Below, piece after piece: positions 46,374-57,209 of a stretch of 64,000 nucleotides of DNA (position 1 is the stretch's first letter; every line of letters starts with the position of its first letter). The position numbers and the translations under genes are program-made. The notes below the pieces were generated by a model that saw only the letters and a program-made list of their open reading frames with translations, made no database searches and was not told the origin of the DNA. Origin of the DNA: Rhodocollybia butyracea (lineage: Eukaryota; Basidiomycota; Agaricomycetes; Agaricales; Omphalotaceae); contig JADNRY010000175.1 in assembly GCA_015501585.1 (NCBI GenBank), forward strand, positions 62,001-126,000, read 5' to 3'.

Positions 46374-48001
46374 ATGTCTACGAGTCGGATTAACCTAACC
46401 ACTAACAACTTGAACGAGGTATTTACAATACCAATTACAGTAAGTGAACGCAATCATAACACTGCAACTAGCATCACTAAGAAATACTTGTTAGATTGAG
46501 GTTTTCCTATATGGTAAAGTCGAATCTGTATCAGATTGAATGCCATCTGACTTGAATTACAACACTCAGGCATTTTTGTGGTTCTCTTTGGTTCAAGTTT
46601 ATACATCTTTTGGAAAAGAGTTATGCCGGGGAGGCTATATGTTATCGCAACTTTTATCTTTTTTATACTGGCAACTATTTCCATACCCATGGATTTGGCA
46701 GCCCGAGCTGGCACCATCATGACTGTAATTAACAACACAGCAGTTAACGGCACAGTAGGTGACATGGCAGGTGATGTCAGCCTTGTACAAGAAGTGGGCT
46801 CACTTAAACTCCAATCTGGTCCATTTTACATATTCGCTATTGCTGGGTCAGTGACAACTGTATTGCCACTGTTCATCACAAGTCTTAGCTAACATGATCA
46901 AAAATTAGAATCCTTTCAGACGCAATGATGGTGAGGAGTCAGGCTCATCCTACTCATTAACAGTCCCAGCCGGCCAATTACTCACAGATCAACTTTTATT
47001 TTGATAGATACATCGCTGTTACCATCTATGGAACTCAAGAAAATCTGTGATTATTTTGCCTTCGTTACTATTAATTGGAATCTGCAGTGAGTTGCACTGT
47101 TGAGGCCAAATTTAAGTACTTCATTCACTCTATATTTTTATTCAAGTCACTTGGATAGTTTTGGAGGCGTTGGCCATGAAAGGCGTGCCTAAAAAGCTTG
47201 ATGACTTCCACACATCCTCTGGTGAACCCTCAAACTTGGCAGCAGCCCTTCCAACGGCCAATTTAACAGCCTTGTTTACCTCTCGCGTCTATGGTAGTGC
47301 AGCTCTCGTTGAAAACATCATTCTAACAGTACTTATGGGTGAGTCGGGTCGAGGCTGTCTACTATCTATGCTTATGAGAACTACACTTTAGCTGGCAGAG
47401 TCTGGTGGTTAGAACGCAGGATGCGGAACATTCTAAATGTAGACAAGAACAAGACACAAGTTTCACAAAGTCTACTGAGCCCTATGTACGTACTACTATA
47501 CCAGTGAGAGACTAAGTTTCCTCATCACTTCCCGTTAGTCTTCAATCAGGCGCTCTTAACCTAATATTTTTATCCATTTGTGTGGGCGCCTATGAGCCAT
47601 CCCAATTCTCAGTTCCGTTTTTAACTCCTTCTGCTTTGACCCAGGTTTTGGTAAGGACTTGCTGCGCAAATGGTGACCCCGCTTACATTTTGGCCTCAGG
47701 GAATATCGTCAACACTGATTGTTCTGTCCATCGGAATTGGCCTTGCTCCTGATTCTCGATCTCGTATGGCTGACGAGGAAAAACAAACTATATCAATGGC
47801 ACCAGACTATCTAGGAGAGGCACATCCAACTACTAGATTCTGTAAGCCTTTTCAATATCCTATTTAACCTACTTGACTCACCCAGGTCATGCCATAGCGC
47901 CGCAAGATGCGCCAAGCTTAAACACTGATACAATTCAGCCTTTTGGTCTCAAATATGATTATGATGCATTAACTGAGCCTTTGAGGCCAGAACACTCATA
48001 A
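46374..48001 (+). CDS. 7TM family copy F, intact ten-exon gene
   Basis: Exons: 46374-46439, 46495-46513, 46570-46846, 46909-46930, 47008-47086, 47147-47338, 47392-47485, 47539-47650, 47700-47841, 47886-48001. They total 1119 nt (372 residues) with all phases consistent and all introns GT-AG. Segments in order: N-terminus MSTSRINLTTNNLNEVFTIP; IEVFLY plus GIFVVLFGSSLYIF (membrane 1); LYVIATFIFFILATIS (2); YIFAIAGILSDAMM joined to IHRCYHLWNSRKS (3); VIILPSLLLIGIC into TWIVLEAL (4); LVENIILTVLM (5) then AGRVWWLERRM; LQSGALNLIFLSICVGA (6); GISSTLIVLSIGIGLA (7); and a polar tail ending EPLRPEHS. Exon 3 has a longer loop after membrane 2 (VINNTAVNGTVGDMAG) than other copies. The family is an agaricomycete-expanded seven-pass group; ligand, partner and role are unknown. 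Confidence 0.82.
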
Positions 48002-48111
48002 TTAACTGTGCATGATTATAGTTTTCCGATCATAGTTCTCCGATCTCCGCCGCCCGTGGATGTCCAGGACACAGGCTAGATATAGTATCAAGTTGCAACA
48101 GCAGCTGATGC

Positions 48112-48353
48112 CTAACTTGAGAATCGAGACGGAAGGGCGAGCACTGTATATAAAGTAAGTATTTGGCTAGTAGACGACTGACTTGTGAATATATGTTGAC
48201 CCGGACTCGGACTGGGCTCCATTCGAGTTTTGAGCATGGATGTTGGTGACATGGTTGGTGGCATGATAGTTGCCTGTGATGACGGTGAATGGAGGCCCAT
48301 CGCCGGGTGTGCCGTTGAGAGTAAAATTAGTCGCTCCTGCAAAAAAAACTCAT
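48112..48353 (-). CDS. Short GATNF-type protein, probably frameshifted at its start
   Basis: From the minus strand the frame GATNFTLNGTPGDG, PPFTVITGNYHA, NHVTNIHAQNSNGAQ is open and its GAxNF-x-G...V-GNY pattern resembles short N-terminal segments found on many agaricomycete proteins of unknown function. The likely ATG at 48353 is out of frame with it because the poly-T run after ATGAG is one base longer than in the paralog at 38.8 kb. An intron may begin near 48175. Either the gene is broken or the run length is a sequencing error. Confidence 0.4.
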
Positions 48354-48656
48354 AATGTGGTGAGAGAGAGATAGTGGGAAAGTGGAAAATGAAGGATCGA
48401 AAGGTCCGGTATTTATATGAAATATTGTGTACAACAGTTCAAAGTTGACTTTTTTTTGTACTTCATTGTTCTATAATTTTTTGATAGAGTCAGTCATTGT
48501 CTTTGAGACATTGTTACCTTGATTGTTACTGTCCCTTCCACTCCTACTCAGCACCCACCGGGCCACGGCCCACCACGGCCTTGAGGATTCACACACCACT
48601 AATCATACAACAGTGAACACTACTTAACTATCAACTTAATTGAACTTAACTATCCA

Positions 48657-50285
48657 CACTGGGGGCATTCACCATGGCACCTGAAAACCAGGTGCGTTCA
48701 TATCACCTAGGCGGGCACCTTGAAGCTCACCTGGAAATCAGGGCGCCACCTGTCACACATTTGAATAGTGATCTGGGAATCAAGATCAATGGATCTTGGC
48801 ATGACTTGATCTAATCATTTCCGGCCCGTCAGTATAAGCTCACGTGATATTTGCGAGCTGGCTCCCAAATATCATGTGATCTCTGGTGTTAAAACTGAGA
48901 TCTCGCATTTTGGTGCCCATATTATACATCATATAAATAGGATTATATTATCATCAGTAAGTCAGTAAGTAAGTTCTAGTAAAACCCAAGTATTAGTTGG
49001 ATTGGGAGGTACATGTGAACCATTTTTGGCGCCCATTGCACATCATAAGTCTTGTCATAAGTTGGAAATCAACTGTTGTCAGTAAGTAACTTTAGTAGTA
49101 AAAGCCATGAGCAGCCAGTACCTGTTGTGTTTGTATTACATTGTAATGCTTTTCCGGAATATTTACCTATCCTTACTCACCGGGTCATTGATACTTTGTA
49201 TGTACAGACTATCCTAGATATTTATTATTGTCTTGATTATTGTGCTCGGTATATAGAGGCTACTATTAACTACCTACAGTTCTCCAATTTAGTATTCTCC
49301 TTTGGTCGGATGACTTGGAGCCGGCTGTGACACAGCCTATATTTCCAACTTAGATAATGCCAGATCAAACTCAACCTCAGGCATCTGTTAGGGGGCCAAA
49401 TCAACTTGCCTATATGCTGAGTAACATCACTCAACTCCCTCAGGGGTCTGCCACAATTTTGGGTCTGGTGGGTCTTGTAGTGGGGGACCTGGGATACTGG
49501 AAACACAGATACAACCCAGACCCTCAGAGGTCTGCTAGGTGTCCCAATCTACTCTATTTTATGCTGCATAACATTGCATACTACAGGCTCCCCAGGAATC
49601 TCCTGCAAGTTCTGGAAATAGTGGGGTGGGTAAGGCAGGGAGGATAGGGGTGTATCTCAAGCCAAAAAATTATATGGGGCCTAAGGGATCTGCTAGGGGG
49701 ACAAATTCACCCTTGAATTCACCCCCTTATGCATTGAGTAATGTCAGGTCATCCCAGAAACATACTTTAAGTTCCAGGAATATAACACAGTAGGAGATGC
49801 CAGGGCTGGACACAGAGATGGCAATTAATCTCGGATCTCATGGATCTGCTACTGGAGGGTCCAATCTATTCTTTTCTATCTCTGATAGCACTAAGCATTG
49901 TTTTGCCGCCTCAGGCATCAGGTTCACATGTACCTCCCAATCCAACACTCAGGTTTTACTAGAACTTACTTACTGACTTACTGACGATAATATAATCCTA
50001 TTTATATGATGTATAATGTGTACTAATGGGCACCAAAATGCGAGATCTCAGTTTTAACACCAGAGATCACATGATATTTGGGAGCCAGCTCGCAAATATC
50101 ACGTGAGTTTATATTGACGGGCCGGAAATGATTAGATCAAGTCATGCCGAGATCCATTGATCTTGATTCCCAGATCACTATTCAAATGTGTGACAGGTGG
50201 CGCCCCGATTTCCAGGTGAGCTTCAAGGTGCCCGCCTAGGTGAACACACCTGGTTTTCAGGTGCCATGGTGAATGCCCCCGGTGC
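48657..50285. mobile_element. CACTA-like non-autonomous element with 365-bp inverted arms
   Basis: The left end reads CACTGGGGGCATTCACCATG; the right end is the reverse complement (CACCGGGGGCATTCACC). The arms, about 48657-49022 and 49918-50285, are inverted repeats with few differences. The flanks are CCA on both sides (48654-48656 and 50286-50288), a 3-bp target duplication. CACTG-type ends and 3-bp duplications are typical of the CACTA (En/Spm) superfamily. The first 100 bp contain several CACCT motifs in either direction, like the subterminal transposase sites of that group. No transposase is encoded; the centre holds degenerate tandem repeats. Confidence 0.65.
49386..49917 (+). repeat. 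Degenerate ~150-bp tandem repeats inside the CACTA-like element
   Basis: Four units each begin with a variant of GGTCTGCTAGGGGGCCAAAT (near 49388, 49528, 49687 and 49848) and continue with TATGCTGAGTAACAT-like sequence and CCAGGAAT-like sequence. Units are diverged but of similar length. A 96-codon frame crosses two of them and is probably fortuitous. Confidence 0.5.
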
Positions 50286-50288
50286 CAT

Positions 50289-51227
50289 CAGCAAATTCCA
50301 AACTCCATAATTTGTATGATTGACATAATCGTATAGCTGTCATATCAGATTATACGCTAATCATATGCTAGCCGAGTTGTGATGGTCATACAGCTTACTA
50401 TGAGCATCATACGCCGTCATACATGCTCAAATAAACCAAGTCCTACGACTCAGACCAGTAGATAGATAGATAGATCGTGTAATTCTCAGGTATACAAATT
50501 ACTTCTGAATTAGAACAGAATTTCATTAGCATGGTAGTCAGCATACTTGTTTACATAGAAAAGTCTAAAAGGATCGAGTGAATGATGGTGCTGGAATTTC
50601 GATGGAATAGTATATTGTCTACCATAGGAGAGTACACTGGTACAAGGATGGGACATACGGCTCCCTCCCTGCCCGGATGCTCAGTACAACGTAGCTGTAA
50701 AGGTGACAATACATGCGTCCAACGGGACAACATAGGAAATCACAGTCTGTAAGACTTCTTTGCAAGCCAGAGAGGTCCGGAGCCACTGCATAAACTTGCG
50801 AGTGTGGGCCATCGCGCCAAGCGCGTGGCAGGTACGAGTCCTGTTGTTTTACATGTACGGAAACTTCTCATGCACTTTGAAGATCAGGGGAACTTGGAAG
50901 TTCAGGAGATAAGAGCTGATAAGAGCCATTCCACAGTGTGCAGTACAGAGCATCAAGGCTACGGTGTATATAATCTTTGTATGCCCAACATTTGTAAAAT
51001 TAAAGAGATCCGGACTAACATCATTTTGCACTCCTCAAACCTAACTTTCAATGCATCAGGGACTACCGCCATCCTCACACAACTAAAAACTTACACAGAA
51101 CGCACTACATATGCAATGGACTATACAACATCATTGACATCCCCTCAAATTCAACAATCAACTCTTTCTTCCTTTCCACCTCTACATTGATATCTAGATC
51201 AGTGTTTGTACAAGCCTGAAATACATA
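50289..51227. other. No supported gene; possible remote 7TM fragment on the minus strand
   Basis: A minus-strand stretch at about 51030-50690 reads TKIIYTVALMLCTAHCGMAL in one frame and KEVLQTVISYVVPLDACIV in another, vaguely like membrane segments 2 and 3 of agaricomycete seven-pass families. Stops separate the parts. I do not call it. A GATA microsatellite lies at about 50459-50475. Confidence 0.3.
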
Positions 51228-53326
51228 CACCTCATACGCCCAGTAGACATAGATAGTAGCCTTTGACATGGGGGGTGGGATGCCATAGGCAGTTACCATA
51301 AAGATCCGCTATTGTACAGTAGCGCAATAAAAGCGCTATATTTCATGCGGACTTTGATGTTGTAAGATATTTCTCGGGTACCGGAAAGCCAGTACCGAGA
51401 TCTAGTGCACCGAGATCACGCGTTACGCGTATCCCGCCTCCTGACCATATGCCGCCTCCCGAACCCAAACGAACTGTCTCCTGCTCAACTCCAGTGCTCC
51501 CTTGCTTTAAGTAATATAAAGTTCACGTTGCTATAACGTTCACATACTTACCTCACAACTGTACATGCCCTTACTATATACACGACCTCGTACATAAGGG
51601 CATGTACGGTTGTGACACCGCCGTACAGATAAGTTGTCGCATCAACATTGCATTATTCTCCAATATGCATAAGTTATTATTATACCAACAAGCTCTCTCA
51701 AGCCACTGTTTGGCTTTGAGAGTGCGGCCTTGACCCAAGAGCTTCGAGTCTACCATCTCAACTTCGATAGTAGATCATACATTGCACCGCTCACATATTG
51801 TAAGTATTGAGTAGTTTGAAAGGTATACCAGCTATGGAGCTCCTCTATGTAATCATAGGGCAAAATATTGCTTTGTGGTTGTGCTGAACGATGAAGAGAG
51901 CTGTGGAAGGAAGCGTGCGAACGTACCGGAAACGTTTGCCGGTGCTTCCGCTCGCTGTTCCAAACAGTGAACAGAGGAAGAAAATAATTTCTGTTCAGGT
52001 GCGGATCTCCCGGAAGCTTATGGGGAAGTGCAATCGCTCCCCTTAAAGCCAAAACTACATGCAAACATCCCAGGAGTAGCCCGAAATACCCTCTCCTTTG
52101 TAAAGGGATGCAGTGAAACTCGTGCTTACTATGTAAAACAGTGCACTCAAGAAGGAACAACTTCATCTATAAGTTTGATATACTAGTGATAGACTTAAAT
52201 GCACTATTTAGACATAATATGACGAAATCAGAACTATTGAATAAGTTTAACAGTCTCAAGCAGGAAATAAGTCGTTAAGGATGCACGTAATTACAATAAC
52301 TTGAATGAATCTAAGTAATACAGTATCAAGATTGCTAGACCCTTACAACATGGCCAAATTCAATGTATAGTAGAGAGCTACAATAGACGGTTCCATTGCT
52401 CAAGCATGAAAGCTGTACCACAAGTATTTCTTTCTTGGGCTCACTGTTTTAGATAGTGAGCACGAGTTTGACTACATCTCTTTAATAAGGAAGGAATATC
52501 TCAGGCTACTTCACATATTTTGCATATAATCTTGGGTTGAAGAGCACCGAATTTTCCTCCCCATGCGCTTCCGTGAGATCCGCACCCAATTAGAAATAAT
52601 CTTCTCCCTCTGTCCATCGTTTGGAACAGTGAGCGGAAGCACCGGAAAACTTTTCCGGTATCTTCACACGCTTCAACCTCTCATTATACGATAAAGTATA
52701 CGATATACACAAGCACAGTGAGTGAATGAAAGCCCAGGTGTGAAGGAACGGAGTGTACACAGTGACAGAGGCCGGAAGTGTGGTCCTGGACTGCAAGCAG
52801 CAGATCACAGTGACGGCGAAAGCGACAGACCTCAAGGCTCATTCACACAAACATCGACACACCAACGACAGTGCCCGAAAGTGAGCTCGCGAAAACGTCA
52901 AGCGCTAACCCAGGAAGACGACTTCCGTGACAAAGAAGTCGGTTTCATAATGTCCCCCCTCAGCAACCTCTGCAACCATGTTTATCATGGATTACAATAT
53001 GGAAGTACTAGTACTTACTAGTACTTACAGTGCATACAGTGTACATAGGTTTCTTTGAGCGGACAAGCTTACAGCCATCTATATAGAATACAGTGGGCGG
53101 GAGATGCGCGCGCATAAGAGCGGGAAGCGCGTGCAGATAATGAATACCGGTTCTACCGGAAAACGTACCTGAGAGCTCAATGACATCGAAGTCTAATCAA
53201 AGTCCACCTGAGATATAGCGCTTTTGTTGCGCTACTGTACAATAGCGGATCTTTATGGTAACTGCCTATGGCATCACACCCCCCATGTCAAAGGCTACTG
53301 TCTAGGTCTACTGGGCGTATGAGGTG
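51228..53326. mobile_element. hAT-like non-autonomous foldback element with perfect 8-bp target duplication
   Basis: The left end CACCTCATACGCCCAGTAGA is mirrored at the right end (…CTACTGGGCGTATGAGGTG, ending 53326). The inverted arms run about 115 bp and include GATCCGCTATTGTACAGTAG / CTACTGTACAATAGCGGATC. The flanks carry the same octamer AATACATA (51220-51227 and 53327-53334). An 8-bp duplication is characteristic of hAT-superfamily insertion. A second, internal inverted pair lies at about 51930-52030 and 52560-52660 (GGTGCTTCCGCTC, CTGTTCCAAAC, GGTGCGGATCTC), so the element folds in at least two nested stems. No transposase frame is visible. Confidence 0.72.
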
Positions 53327-53334
53327 AATACATA

Positions 53335-55690
53335 CAGAACTACCAACCCAGGGTATCTGTACCAGCACACATCAATCTGACGGTGCGGCCTACTTGTGTT
53401 GGCTTTGCCCGATGACAGTAGTGTCAGAAATCACTTTGCCTGGCTCTCTCTGACAAGCACCTAGGACCAGGTGTCCGTGTGAGTAAGAGATCTGATCGTG
53501 TTCTTGTCTCGGTAGGTTGGATAGCAGAATTATCTAAATTAGCTCTATCTAGCGCTGATGTCCTGTTTCGGGTGTATGTGGGGGAATGCAGCTGGAGATA
53601 ATTGAGTTTGGGTTGGATACAGGGTCTGATTATGTAGTTGTACTAGATCAGAGGGAGGGAAGGGAAGAGGAAGAGATTAGATATAAATGAACAGTAGGGA
53701 AGTCTTGATGCACAAGAGAAGAAAGAATTATAAGCAAAAGCAGCAGTGTGCAAAGTAGAACACAAAGAACATTTCAACTCACAGATATTATAGCCGAAGA
53801 ACAAAGAAACCACAAATTCCTGCATCCGCTACATTCAGGACTCATAAAAGTTGCACTTCCAGTAGCACACAAGGCAAAATGAGAAACGAAGTCAAATTAA
53901 ATGGAATGTCGACGAGGTTGGAATTAAAACCCCGAGGTCACATGACAAACGCTTTGACATCCCAAATATATCGAAACTAATCTCCTTATTAGGTCAACCT
54001 GATTTGGACAAGAGGAAGCCTAATTTAGACAAATTCTCACGCCAAACCGGCCATAAGGACGAGCCTTCATTTCATTCAGGACTCGTAACATCAGCCCGGT
54101 TGCCCCGGAAATGTGCTAGAAGGATGTAGCGAACCTACGAGTCACTGAAAAATTTTATACACTCCACCAGCAAGCAGACAGAGTAGTAAAGTATAAAGTA
54201 CAAAAGAAGACATCTATTTAGACCAGTTCCAAGACTGTCTAACTGTATGCTTCATGCAGGAGTGGAGAATGGAGAGCAAAATGACCAGTACAAAAGGAAA
54301 CATCTATTTAGGCCAGTTCTAGGACTGTCTAACTGTATGCTCCATGCAGCAGCAGAAGAAGAGGATAGTGCAACAGAAAATGCAAGAAGAGGACAATACA
54401 TGGCGAGCGAAGCCTCACTGATTGAAGCTGCAAGTAGGACTAGAAAATCACAGGGTAATTTGCCAACGCGAACCAGTAAACGCCGCTTGTACCCACCAAT
54501 CTCCCAGACACAGATGATACAGTGGATCAACCTCGAGAGGCTTAGCTGCGGCCGCATTGCTGCGGTTTCACTTTGTCTCAGTCGAGAGGCAGAAAGCCAA
54601 AAGAATTGCCGCTGTTTGTCCATACCTTGACCATTGAACATTGACAGGCGGACAGCGCCAGGAAACTTTTCGTGCCACTGACATAATTTCCAACAGTCGT
54701 ATATTGAGGTTTTCGATGAGAAGTACCTGAAGAGCGAGTCCCGCGATGACGAGCTTGACGAGAAAATTTTTAGGCGCCCAATAGATGATGGTGGTCCTAA
54801 AAGTATGGTAAATGCTATAAACTCTAATAATAGAGCCTGATATACAACTAATAATCTCTTCCCACGTGACTTATCCTGGCTTTCCTTCCGTCTCTCATCG
54901 TTGAGAGGTCTAAACTGGGGTGAACTTAGAAATGGCTTACACAACCACACCAAACACACACACAACTTATTACTCAGTTCGGGTTTTTAGTTCAGCCAAA
55001 TAATATATATTTTAAACTTCAATCTATTCAAGTGCTTCCTTGCTACACTGAGTGTTATTTCACTAAGTGCCTTCCCTTTCAAAGTACAGACTTATTTAAG
55101 CTGATCCCCAAGCTCTGAGCTGTCAAACAAATACTATTCCTAAGTCCCTTGGTAAAATCACAAATTAACACAAGTCACAACTGACCAGAGGGTGTCCCTA
55201 TAACTCAGACAGAGCTCTGACTGCAGCCTAACTGTGGTTTGAAAATAATATTCAAAGTCCTTTCTAAGTCTTTGTCTTTACTTCTCTGCACTCAGTTCAC
55301 ACTGAATCTCTTTCTGTCTCTTTACTCAAGTTCAATTGCTTGTCAATTTCTCTCTGTAAATCCCAGTCTTTATATCAATTCAATCTTTTAGTAGTAGCCT
55401 GATAAGGAGCTGCTACACCTGGTGGGGGTAAGAAAGAATGCTTTTCTCTTCATTTCCTTGCCTTTTTATACTCCTAGGTCCTTGAAATTTTCTTAATTAA
55501 GGTACCATGGGTTGGTAAGACGCTCTTGGCTTGCCAAGAGCCAAGATGAAACATCTCATGTTGCCCTTTTAAGCCATAAGTGAGCTTATAAGTGTTCTCC
55601 TGGTTCCTACACTGTCCCCAGGGCTCTATATCATTGTCTCATGGGTCCTCTACCCATATTACACCTTTTCTACACCTTTTATTTAATAAG
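53335..55690. other. No recognised gene; candidate LTR fragments of other retroelements
   Basis: A 62-bp direct repeat, 90 bp apart, begins with GTACAAAAG at 54198 and 54288. GGACTCATAA and GGACTCGTAA preceded by ATTCA occur near 53835 and 54079. Read on the minus strand, 55660-55020 has LTR-like composition, with TGTAATATGGGTAGAGGACC at about 55664 and a TATAAAAAGG box at 55461-55470. A 237-codon minus-strand frame (54252-54965) and a 127-codon plus-strand frame overlap and neither is recognised. Confidence 0.4.
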
Positions 55691-55697
55691 TAACGGA

Positions 55698-55811
55698 GGG
55701 GAGGGAAGAACGATGCATTCCCGATGAGTGGTTCGACTCTGATGCGCTTTAAGCGCCGGGCGGTCCGTCCGTCCCGCGGTTCAAGTTTGCGGCGTCGTTC
55801 CGTATCTCCCC
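55698..55811. repeat. GC-rich ~114-nt hairpin
   Basis: GGGGAG and GAACGATGC at the left pair with GCGGCGTCGTTC and CTCCCC at the right, enclosing a short inner hairpin GCGCTTTAAGCGC. Base composition is strikingly GC-rich compared with its surroundings. A GGTTCGACTC string resembles a tRNA B box, but no A box or cloverleaf can be drawn. Confidence 0.45.
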
Positions 55812-56639
55812 TTTTCTCTTCTCCTCCCGGGTCCTACCGGGTACTTGTATACATGTGGACCGTCCCGTAGGTCGGTCCGAATAAATTTTATTATAGGCAT
55901 GTCGCTAGGACGCGCCCCGCCTTTCTTTTACTGCCGGCGCCGGGCCAGTTTGATCCCCAGCGCCTAATTCATCACTAATCGTCTAGTTTCTCTCTGTAGT
56001 TCGTTCCAGGGAACCAGTGCTTCGATCCTCTTACTTTAAACGGATATGGGTTCGCATTATGCTTGCCCTCATTCGTCTCTCTTCATCTATTCTAATCCTG
56101 TCTTGTATATCCCTGTATAGGACTTTTTGTAGTAGGTAGTATTAATTGAATAGACTTTAGATCTGGCAAGCCTAAATCAATCTAGGTAAATCAATTTGAT
56201 TGATTTTGAGTTTGTGGGTCAACGATGCATCCTTGCACAGTAATGTAGCCTCTTAAAACATAGTGTATCTCCCTTCAAATGGGTTTCTACATACTAGATA
56301 CCTGAAGTGGACCTTCAAAGTGTCTAATACATAACGTACCCTAGGTAGTGACGTGACGTGTTTCACGGGGTCTTTTAAATGATGACATTTCGCTTGAATT
56401 TCGGCGTACAGCGTAATTCGGCGTGTCATCTCCCCCTTACTTAAATCTGAACTGTCCCCAGTTCTTCTTTTTATCTTTCACGCCCTTCCCCAAGATACGA
56501 TGGGTTTTCTCCGGGTCTGGTCACCACGTCGGCCTATTCTTTTTGCGTGCGGATTTGTTTTCAGCAGTATCTTTGAGCCGCAGTAAGTTTTACGCCCTCT
56601 AAGTCATTTTCTTTGAGTATTTAAGACTTTTCAGCGACT

Positions 56640-57154
56640 TTTCCATGGCCCGTTGAATCCTGCCTCCCAACTTCTCGCTGCTCGCTACTCAACTCGTCTA
56701 TCCAAGATGTCTACGCCTGCTGCTATGTCTAGTCCCGAGTATTTGGCTCTTAAAGCTGAGATTCTCTCGGCCTTTCAGGAATACAACAAGAAACTCGCTG
56801 AGTCTTCCGGATATGCCTCCAACTTTTATTCTTTTGCTGGAATGGCTACGGATATGTGCGAGAAGACTGTGCGTGACCGTCTTTTTCCTCTTTTATAGTC
56901 TATTCACCAATCGTCTCTCTTTCTCTTAACTTGCTTCATGTCGCCGGGCCTTCTAAATAGTCGGCTCGCCTATTCTCTACATAATTTAGTGTACTTTGTT
57001 TGTACACGGTTTTGACTTAATACAAAATTTTTGTACGCCGTCACTTGAACTTGCGCACGTGAACTAAGCTCATATATGATTTTACTTTGAGTTCATTTGC
57101 TAAGTCCATACTCGCCACTTCTCTTTACTTGTGAAATCCGGCAGAATTCTGACA
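56640..57154 (-). repeat. Probable 3' LTR of the gypsy element (left boundary unknown)
   Basis: On the minus strand a purine tract (57177-57157, AAAAGGAGAAGGAAAGG and so on) ends two bases before TGTCAGAATTCTG at 57154, the expected position of a 3' LTR. A TATAAAAG box lies about 260 nt further on (56897-56890). The other end of the LTR cannot be fixed because the 5' LTR is outside the window. A second LTR-like segment lies at 55.0-55.66 kb, so the arrangement might be nested. A plus-strand frame starting MSTPAAMSSPEYLALKAE (56707-56898) is antisense to this LTR and probably not a gene. Confidence 0.45.
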
Positions 57155-57209
57155 GATCTTCCTTTCCTTCTCCTTTTGATCTCCTCGTGTCTCCTCACGG
57201 TCTCCTCAC

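Noticed and set aside
50804..51190. 128-codon plus-strand frame
   Set aside because: No motif; the opposite strand has membrane-like segments, but those are also broken by stops.
54252..54965. 237-codon minus-strand frame as a gene
   Set aside because: No recognisable domain, low-complexity Ser runs, overlaps an unrelated frame and a direct repeat; likely chance.
55731..55750. GGTTCGACTC as a tRNA gene B box
   Set aside because: No matching A box or cloverleaf at the right spacing.
56707..56898. Plus-strand 63-codon frame MSTPAAMSSPEYLALKAE...
   Set aside because: Lies antisense to the probable LTR, with the LTR TATA box overlapping its stop codon; no other support.
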